DNA of 18,452 nt. Source: Acidobacteriota bacterium (GTDB lineage Bacteria > Acidobacteriota > Blastocatellia > Pyrinomonadales > Pyrinomonadaceae). Shown here in pieces: positions 12,911 to 18,452 of the stretch. How positions within the stretch are numbered: the stretch's first letter is position 1; each line of letters begins with the position of its first letter. A program made the translations under genes and the position numbers. The stretch spans positions 1 to 18,452 of the forward strand of contig CAUJFK010000204.1 of NCBI GenBank assembly GCA_963169175.1. Direction: 5' to 3'. The notes beneath the pieces are model-generated. The model was not told the origin of the DNA. It did not search any database and saw only the letters and a list, made by a program, of their open reading frames with translations.

Positions 12911-15397
12911 ATGAGCAAAACACCAATTTACCGGACCGCATCGATCGTTCTCTCCCTGTTTGTTCTGGCCGGGGGCACATTTGCGCAATGGCAAAATATC
13001 GGCAGTGTTTCTACCGTAAGCCAGCCAAAACCGGAGCATGTTGTGCTTGGTACAAGTTCGCGGGCGGCTGCTTCGTTAGAGTTTTTTGATCGAGATGTCA
13101 TCCGCGTGCGCATTGCGCCGTCCGGCAAGTTCGAGCGGGAGTTTACCTATGCCTTCGACCCATCCACGGCGCGCCCAGATGGCCCAGAAGCAAAAGTTAC
13201 GCAGACACGGACCCAGATCATTCTGACGAGTTCTGACGGCGCAAAGATCGTTATTACAAGGTCGCCGTTCCGAATAGACGTCTTCGATTCGAACTCGCAG
13301 TTGGTCGTCGGCGACGACCCAAAGGACACCTTCCGCTTCGACCGTACAACCGGCGATTTTGCCTCGACAAAGCTGCGTTCCTCCGAGGTCGAAACATACT
13401 ACGGCTTTGGCGAAAAGGCCTTCCCTGAGATGTCGCGAAATGGCAAATACATAGTTAACTGGAACACCGACACCTTTGCTTATGCGATCGGCACCGACCC
13501 GATCTATCAGTCCATCCCATTCTTCTACGCGCTGAACGACGGCAAAGCGTACGGACTCTATTTCAACAACACCTTTCGCTCTTTCTTCGACATGGGAAAG
13601 ACCTCGCCGGGCCGATATTCATTTGGTGCGAACGGCGGCGAACTCGATTATTTCATTTTCACCGGCGGGCCGGAGCGCTCACCGAAAAAAGTGCTTGAGG
13701 ATTATACAAAACTGACGGGCCGCACACCGCTTCCGCCGATATGGGCACTTGGAAACCAGCAGTCGCGATGGTCGTACTATCCCGAAAAACGCGTCCGGGA
13801 GATCGCCGAAGGCTTTAGAAAGAATAAGATACCGGCCGATGTTATTTACCTCGACATCGATTATATGGACGGTTACCGGGTTTTCAGGTGGGATAGGTCT
13901 CGATTTCCCGATCCCGCGAAAATGATCGGCGATCTGAAAAAAGACGGCTTTCGGACAGTGCTCATCATCGATCCGGGCATCAAAGTGGATCCGAACTATT
14001 CTGTTTACACGGCTGGGCAAAAGAACGGTGTGTTTGTTAAAAACCCCGATGGATCCGAACTAAACCGCAATGTTTGGCCCGGGCCTTCGGCATTCCCTGA
14101 TTTCACCGACCCGACGGCCCGCGAATGGTTCGGCTCACTATTTCGGCGGCACATTGACGAAGGCGTTGCCGGATTCTGGACCGATATGAACGAGCCCGGC
14201 GTGTTTCTCACCGAAGAATCCGCCAAACCGCAGGTTGTCCACCATCCCGGAAAGACATTTCCCTACGACACGCCGCATGCCGGCGATGGAATGCCGGACA
14301 CGCATCGCCGCTACCATAATGTTTACGGAATGGAGATGGCCCGTGCCACGTTCGAAGGGATACGAAAGCTGGTACCTGAAAAACGTCCATTCGTTCTGAC
14401 GCGGGCAGGATTTGCCGGTGTTCAGCGATATGCCGCCGTCTGGACCGGCGACAATTACGCCAGTTGGGACCAACTTGCATTGTCGATCCCGATGCTCGCG
14501 AATATGAGCGTTTCGGGCGTGCCATTTGTCGGCGCGGATGTCGGCGGATTTGCCGAAATGCCGAGCGGCGAGCTTTACGCCCGCTGGCTGCAGGCCGCGG
14601 CGCTGACGCCCTTTTTCTGCTCGCACTCGGTCGGCTGGGTCGGAAATAAGGAGCCGTGGGAATTTGGTGATGAGTTTACCAAGATCAATCGCGCGACCGT
14701 CGAGCTCCGATACCAGTTTCTGCCTTACATTTACTCACTTTTCCGTGAACATGAGCGTACCGGCTCGCCGGTTATGCGGCCGCTATGGTACGAATTTCCA
14801 AAGGACAAGCAAACGTACCTGGTTGGCGACCAGTATATGCTCGGCAGTGATATTTTGGTTGCTCCCGTCGTGAGGGAAGGTATGCGAACACGCGGTATCT
14901 ATCTTCCTGTCGGCGCCGAATGGATCGATTGGTGGACGGGAGCAAAACTCGAAAGCGGTAAAACGCATTATCTGCAAACGCCGCTCGATCGGCTACCGTT
15001 GTTTGTCCGGGTCGGATCGGTCGTTCCGGCGCAGGGCGTCATCCAGCACACGGGCGAAATGCCGGGCACTTCGATCACCTTGAACGTTGCGGCCGGTATT
15101 CCTGGCGACAAAACAGAGGTTGCCAGGCTGTTTCAGGACGCCGGTGATGGATACGGCTATCGGCGTGAAGAATGGCGCGAGGTCGAGATCACGCATCGCC
15201 GCGGTGTTCTTTCGATAAAACGAACAGGCAGTTTTAACGGGCAAAAGATAGGAGCGATCGAAGTTCGGGGTATTGCTGAAAGGCCGAAAGAGATCACTGC
15301 CGACGGTCGAAAACTGGATTTTGATCTTCAGCCGGAAACAAAACGGCTAACCATACGGCTCAGGGGAGATGAGAGAGAGATATTGTTGGTCCGATAG
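12911..15397 (+). CDS. Exported GH31 alpha-glucosidase
   Basis: A glycoside hydrolase of family 31 that releases alpha-linked glucose (or xylose) from oligosaccharides with retention. A signal peptide covers residues 1 to about 25 (cleavage after GGTFA), so it acts in the periplasm or outside. An N-terminal galactose-mutarotase-like beta-sandwich runs to about residue 270, and the (beta/alpha)8 catalytic barrel follows from about PPIWALGNQQSRWSYYPE. The nucleophile is D425 in FWTDMNEP and the acid/base is D514 in WTGDNYASWD. Distal beta-sandwich domains complete 828 aa, a normal length. WTDMNEP is typical of alpha-glucosidases, but alpha-xylosidase or other GH31 activity is not excluded. No Shine-Dalgarno is evident before ATG 12911. 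The gene is convergent with the lacI-type gene 42 nt away. Confidence 0.95.
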   Translation: MSKTPIYRTASIVLSLFVLAGGTFAQWQNIGSVSTVSQPKPEHVVLGTSSRAAASLEFFDRDVIRVRIAPSGKFEREFTYAFDPSTARPDGPEAKVTQTRTQIILTSSDGAKIVITRSPFRIDVFDSNSQLVVGDDPKDTFRFDRTTGDFASTKLRSSEVETYYGFGEKAFPEMSRNGKYIVNWNTDTFAYAIGTDPIYQSIPFFYALNDGKAYGLYFNNTFRSFFDMGKTSPGRYSFGANGGELDYFIFTGGPERSPKKVLEDYTKLTGRTPLPPIWALGNQQSRWSYYPEKRVREIAEGFRKNKIPADVIYLDIDYMDGYRVFRWDRSRFPDPAKMIGDLKKDGFRTVLIIDPGIKVDPNYSVYTAGQKNGVFVKNPDGSELNRNVWPGPSAFPDFTDPTAREWFGSLFRRHIDEGVAGFWTDMNEPGVFLTEESAKPQVVHHPGKTFPYDTPHAGDGMPDTHRRYHNVYGMEMARATFEGIRKLVPEKRPFVLTRAGFAGVQRYAAVWTGDNYASWDQLALSIPMLANMSVSGVPFVGADVGGFAEMPSGELYARWLQAAALTPFFCSHSVGWVGNKEPWEFGDEFTKINRATVELRYQFLPYIYSLFREHERTGSPVMRPLWYEFPKDKQTYLVGDQYMLGSDILVAPVVREGMRTRGIYLPVGAEWIDWWTGAKLESGKTHYLQTPLDRLPLFVRVGSVVPAQGVIQHTGEMPGTSITLNVAAGIPGDKTEVARLFQDAGDGYGYRREEWREVEITHRRGVLSIKRTGSFNGQKIGAIEVRGIAERPKEITADGRKLDFDLQPETKRLTIRLRGDEREILLVR

Positions 15398-15439
15398 TCC
15401 GACGTTGGGATGGCAGGCCCGATAGGTCTAGCTGTGGGC

Positions 15440-16498
15440 TTACCGGGCTCGGGCGGTCGAATTTCTGATGATAAGCGTCGGTTCGACGTTGAGTACCGAC
15501 TCTGAATTGCCGTTTCGTTCTTCGGCGAGTTCTTCCAGTACCGTTTTTGCCGCGAGCCGTCCCATCTCGAAAAGCGGTTGGCGAATCGTCGTCAAAGCGG
15601 GATTGTGGAACGCCGCGCCGTAAATATCGTCAAAACCCACGACAGATACATCTTCGGGCACGCGCCGACCAACTTCCTCCAGCGCCCGTATCGCACCGAT
15701 CGCCGAAACATCATTAAAGGCAAAAAGTGCCGTGAATGGCTCGTTTGCGGCTATCAGCTTCCTTGTTGCCGCATATCCGATCTCGGGCGATGGAAGATCG
15801 CCCTCAAGCTGCTGTATCAGTTTGGGGTCAATGGGAATGCCGCGTAAGTAGGCCGCTCTGGTTATCGTCTCAAAACGCTCTTCGGTATCGGAACTGAACT
15901 CCTGCCCCTTCAACAGGGCAACCCGGCTATGCCCCAGATCGAACAAATGGCCGATACCAAGTTCTGCCGCGTGCCGGTGATTAAGAACCACATTCGTCAC
16001 ACCGGCGATCTCTTCGTGTCCTGATACGTTAACGACCGGCAGGGTCGGTTCGAACCTTATAGGCGTATCCACCGCGATTATTCCCTCTACCTGGCGTTCG
16101 ACCAGAACTTCTGGCAGCTTTCCGAGCAGATCTTCGCGGTGCAGATGGCTGGCGGTCAAATAAAAGAATCCCTCGCTGGTAAGGGCCGATTCAACGCCGT
16201 TCAGTACCATTGCCGAATATCCGTCGCTCAATTCCGGGACCAGGACGCCAAGTGTATGCGTCCGCTGTGCCCGAAGCGAGCGGGCAAGGTAGTTCGGACG
16301 GTAGTTTAACTCCTTTGCTGCCAGGAAGATGCGATTCTTGGTCTCCTCCGGGATAGAATCCGCCGATGGGCGCTTGTTGAGAACAAGAGAAAGCGTGGTC
16401 GTTGAAAGGCCCAGATGAGCAGCAAGCTGCTTGAGGCTCACCGTCTCACGGCCGGCGCGGCCGGCGGCACCTTTTTTTGGTTCGATCTTGCCTGACAT
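15440..16498 (-). CDS. LacI-family transcriptional regulator
   Basis: A sugar-responsive repressor of 352 aa. The helix-turn-helix is at residues 20-41 (VSLKQLAAHLGLSTTTLSLVLN), and the hinge helix YRPNYLARSL is at about 66-75. A periplasmic-binding-protein-like ligand domain runs from TLGVLVPELSDGY to the end, with the family blocks AFNDVSAIGAI, PEDVSVVGFDD and LTTIRQP. Extra basic residues (1-18) precede the HTH. The gene is divergent from the TonB-dependent receptor gene, whose promoter carries two AAAnCGnTTT-like sites, and convergent with the GH31 gene. It most likely controls the receptor and perhaps itself. No metabolite can be named from the sequence. Confidence 0.95.
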   Translation of the reverse strand: MSGKIEPKKGAAGRAGRETVSLKQLAAHLGLSTTTLSLVLNKRPSADSIPEETKNRIFLAAKELNYRPNYLARSLRAQRTHTLGVLVPELSDGYSAMVLNGVESALTSEGFFYLTASHLHREDLLGKLPEVLVERQVEGIIAVDTPIRFEPTLPVVNVSGHEEIAGVTNVVLNHRHAAELGIGHLFDLGHSRVALLKGQEFSSDTEERFETITRAAYLRGIPIDPKLIQQLEGDLPSPEIGYAATRKLIAANEPFTALFAFNDVSAIGAIRALEEVGRRVPEDVSVVGFDDIYGAAFHNPALTTIRQPLFEMGRLAAKTVLEELAEERNGNSESVLNVEPTLIIRNSTARAR

Positions 16499-16574
16499 TA
16501 TGAGAAAAGGGTTCCCGGAGCGAACGACCGGAGAAAATGCCGCTCAAGCCTGCTGGTTTTCAGCACGTTAGCAC

Positions 16575-16590
16575 CAATCCACGGGGATTG
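16575..16590. repeat. Small inverted repeat in the lacI-receptor intergenic region
   Basis: CAATCC, 4-nt spacer, GGATTG: an exact 6-bp inverted repeat about 80 nt upstream of the lacI-type start codon. It could be a hairpin or weak operator. The rest of 16499-16703 shows no gene. Confidence 0.3.
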
Positions 16591-16703
16591 CCAGTCTGAT
16601 GCCGCCGCAAAAGCTAGATCGGAATGGCAAATCCGACCCTCTTACACCGACAGATTGTCCGCACCTGATAGGGTTCAGGCTGTAAGAATACGCCTATTTA
16701 TCC

Positions 16704-16733
16704 TTGACAGCCAGCCGGGAATGATGCTATCAA
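16704..16733 (+). promoter_or_regulatory. Promoter of the TonB-dependent receptor gene
   Basis: A perfect -35 TTGACA (16704-16709), an 18-nt spacer and a -10 TATCAA (16728-16733), preceded by TGC, i.e. an extended -10. Transcription would start near 16740, leaving a leader of about 140 nt before the ATG at 16878. Confidence 0.7.
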
Positions 16734-16742
16734 TTTGGTACT

Positions 16743-16765
16743 AAAACGATTTACTCAAACGATTT
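16743..16765. promoter_or_regulatory. Tandem LacI-type operators
   Basis: AAAACGATTT (16743-16752) and AAACGATTT (16757-16765), both fitting the LacI-family pattern with a central CG. The CG centres are 13 bp apart, just downstream of the predicted transcription start. A repressor here would block initiation or elongation into the receptor gene. The neighbouring LacI-type regulator is the obvious candidate. Confidence 0.65.
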
Positions 16766-16877
16766 AATAGGCTTCAATCAGTATATTCCGGCTCGCACGC
16801 AAGGTGCAAATCGACACGCCGGCGAGTCGCGACACCAACGGTGTCATTGGTCAAGTTCGAATTTCTTGGAGGAACCT

Positions 16878-18452
16878 ATGCGGCAAGCAACTTTCTCGTG
16901 GATCAGGCTGACTCTCTCTTTTGTATTCGTGGCGCTTCTATCGACAGCCGCCATGGCCCAGTTTCGGGCCGGTGTTCAAGGCGTCGTATCAGACGGCGCG
17001 GGCGGCGTAGTGCCGGGAGCAACGGTCACTTTGACCAATAAAGACACCAATCAAACACAGACGACCCAATCGAGCAGCGACGGGTTTTATCGCTTTGCAT
17101 CGCTTGCGCCGGGCCGATATACGCTTTCGGTCGAAAAAGACGGATTCAAGAAAGGTGTTGTCGATGACGTAAAGGTCGATGCCGAGGCGATCAAAGGGCA
17201 GGACGTTGCCCTCGCCGCGGGCGTGATAAGCGAGACGGTCACGGTGGAAGCAGATTCTGCTCCGCTCCAGACCGAAGATGCGAGCATCCGCAAGACGATC
17301 ACGACCCAGGAAGTCCAGCAGTTGCCGCAGATAGGGCGTGACCCGTATGAATTGATCCGTTTGACGCCCGGCATCGTTGGCCTCGGTGCACGAGGCAGCG
17401 GCGGCGGATCGGTGGGCCTGCCGAACACATCAGGCCCCGGCGGTTCCAATAACTCGATCTTTCAGACCGAAAACGGCGTTCCGATCTCAGCCAACGGCCA
17501 ACGCGGAAGCTCGAACAACTTTCAGATTGATGGCGTCAGCGTAAACAGCCAGAACTGGGGCGGTTCGGCGATCATTACCCCGTCGCAGGAGATAGTCAAA
17601 GAAATACAGGTCCTTACCTCTACCTATTCCGCTGAGGACGGCCGCAACAGCGGTGCCCAGATCAAGACGATCACGCAGAACGGGACCAACAATTGGCACG
17701 GAAGCTTGTTTTTCAAGCATACCGACCCGTCTATGAACGCCTTCAACAATATGCCGATCTCGATCAGGGGTGTCGGCGTCGAGGGGCCAAAGCGGGTCGA
17801 GCGAAAGTATCAAAGTTACGGTGGAAGCATCGGCGGCCCGCTCCCGTTCTTTAATTTCGGCGACGGCGGCGGCCCGGCATTTCGCGCGGGCAGGGACAGG
17901 AGTTGGTTCTTTTTCGCCTATGAAGGGCTTCGAGAGAACACGAATGTCCCCTATTATTCGTGGATCGAGACGGATGATTACCGGAACGCGATCCTTAGCC
18001 AGAGGGCAGGGAGTGTAACGGCGGCAATAGTCGGTGCTCCGGGCGGCGATCCGCGGACCTTGCAGATTATCGCACCGCGGCGAAACATCCAGAATCGTTG
18101 GGCGTGCGGCCCGAACGATGCGGTCCTCCTCAACAATTTCACTGCGAACCAGGTCGGCGACGGCATCGATTTTGGCTCACTGACCGGCACATACGGGACC
18201 TATGCCGCAAATAACACCGCCGGGGGCGGGCTTGACGGCATTGCCGATCTTCAGTGCGGCCTGCTTCCAAACGAAAGGAGCAATCGCGGGAACCAATATT
18301 TTGGCCGCGTCGATTTTCAGGTCACAGAGCAGGCAAAACTTGCATTTACGGCTACGATCACCCCGGCTAGATCAGGCGGCATGTACAGTTCAGCGCAAAG
18401 CCGTCCGCAGGCCGACTTTTTCTCAGACCGGCTAAATTTTGCCACAGCCGCG
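16878..18452 (+). CDS. TonB-dependent receptor, Oar-like, with carboxypeptidase-regulatory N-terminal domain (partial)
   Basis: The frame stays open for 525 codons to the window end. ATG 16878 has GGAGG (16868-16872) five nt upstream. A signal peptide covers residues 1-27 (cleavage AMA-Q). Residues about 29-115 form a carboxypeptidase-regulatory-like Ig fold (GVVSDGAGGVVPGATVTLTN, then SDGFYRFASLAPGRYTLSV). The TonB plug starts near residue 116 (ISETVTVEADSAPLQTED) and includes NNFQIDGVSVN (213-223) and EDGRNSGAQIKTIT (253-266). Barrel strands follow, e.g. SWFFFAYEGLREN. The 3' part of the beta-barrel lies beyond the window. Such receptors import large ligands, often saccharides, across the outer membrane. 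This architecture is greatly expanded in Acidobacteriota. Its promoter and LacI-type operators link it to sugar control. Confidence 0.93.
   Translation, partial: MRQATFSWIRLTLSFVFVALLSTAAMAQFRAGVQGVVSDGAGGVVPGATVTLTNKDTNQTQTTQSSSDGFYRFASLAPGRYTLSVEKDGFKKGVVDDVKVDAEAIKGQDVALAAGVISETVTVEADSAPLQTEDASIRKTITTQEVQQLPQIGRDPYELIRLTPGIVGLGARGSGGGSVGLPNTSGPGGSNNSIFQTENGVPISANGQRGSSNNFQIDGVSVNSQNWGGSAIITPSQEIVKEIQVLTSTYSAEDGRNSGAQIKTITQNGTNNWHGSLFFKHTDPSMNAFNNMPISIRGVGVEGPKRVERKYQSYGGSIGGPLPFFNFGDGGGPAFRAGRDRSWFFFAYEGLRENTNVPYYSWIETDDYRNAILSQRAGSVTAAIVGAPGGDPRTLQIIAPRRNIQNRWACGPNDAVLLNNFTANQVGDGIDFGSLTGTYGTYAANNTAGGGLDGIADLQCGLLPNERSNRGNQYFGRVDFQVTEQAKLAFTATITPARSGGMYSSAQSRPQADFFSDRLNFATAA

Noticed and set aside
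15398..15439. Terminator between GH31 and the lacI-type gene
   Set aside because: AGGCCC and GGGCTT can pair only imperfectly over a long loop and no T-run follows.

Overview
The window looks like a chromosomal segment of an Acidobacteriota member, probably class Blastocatellia (Pyrinomonadaceae-like). This rests on three things: an Oar-type TonB-dependent receptor with a carboxypeptidase-regulatory N-terminal domain, a moderately G+C-rich core with Gram-negative envelope genes, and abundant short palindromic intergenic repeats. The placement is an inference from gene style, not from a marker gene.

Layout. (1) 1-358, minus: a short-chain dehydrogenase cut by the window edge and frameshifted at a run of six C. 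(2) 719-3017, plus: a TPP riboswitch and thiC. The thiC reading frame carries three full and one partial copy of a palindromic repeat translated in frame. (3) 3018-5655: an A+T-rich accessory island downstream of thiC, holding a beta-class DNA methyltransferase, a PD-(D/E)xK restriction endonuclease, and a decayed REP-associated (IS200-like) tyrosine transposase between inverted REP hairpins. The last codons of thiC recur after the restriction-modification (RM) pair (4764-4850) and again after the transposase unit (5621-5655), so the 3' end of thiC looks like a repeatedly used insertion site. (4) 5692-6869: a 3'-truncated DinB-like gene abutting a urea transporter. (5) 6893-7765, minus: NAD kinase. 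(6) 8205-10196, plus: a PpiD/SurA-like membrane-anchored peptidyl-prolyl isomerase, closed by a bidirectional terminator-like hairpin. (7) 10297-12425, minus: an ArsR-type regulator, a glyoxalase/VOC protein and an unrecognised 429-aa protein, with a perfect operator-like palindrome in the arsR promoter. (8) 12911-18452: a carbohydrate locus with an exported GH31 alpha-glucosidase, a LacI-type regulator and the start of a TonB-dependent receptor. The receptor promoter is followed by two LacI-type operators.

How the parts work together. The TPP riboswitch should shut off ThiC when thiamine pyrophosphate is plentiful. Its conserved 3' aptamer segment is also the thiC ribosome-binding site. No terminator is visible between thiC and the methyltransferase, so RM expression may be partly tied to this switch. 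The ArsR/VOC pair looks autoregulated. The LacI protein probably represses the outer-membrane receptor until a sugar is present, and the GH31 enzyme would act on that sugar or its oligomers in the periplasm.

The most unusual elements are the triplicated thiC tail around the RM/REP island and the REP-like palindromes embedded in the ThiC protein.
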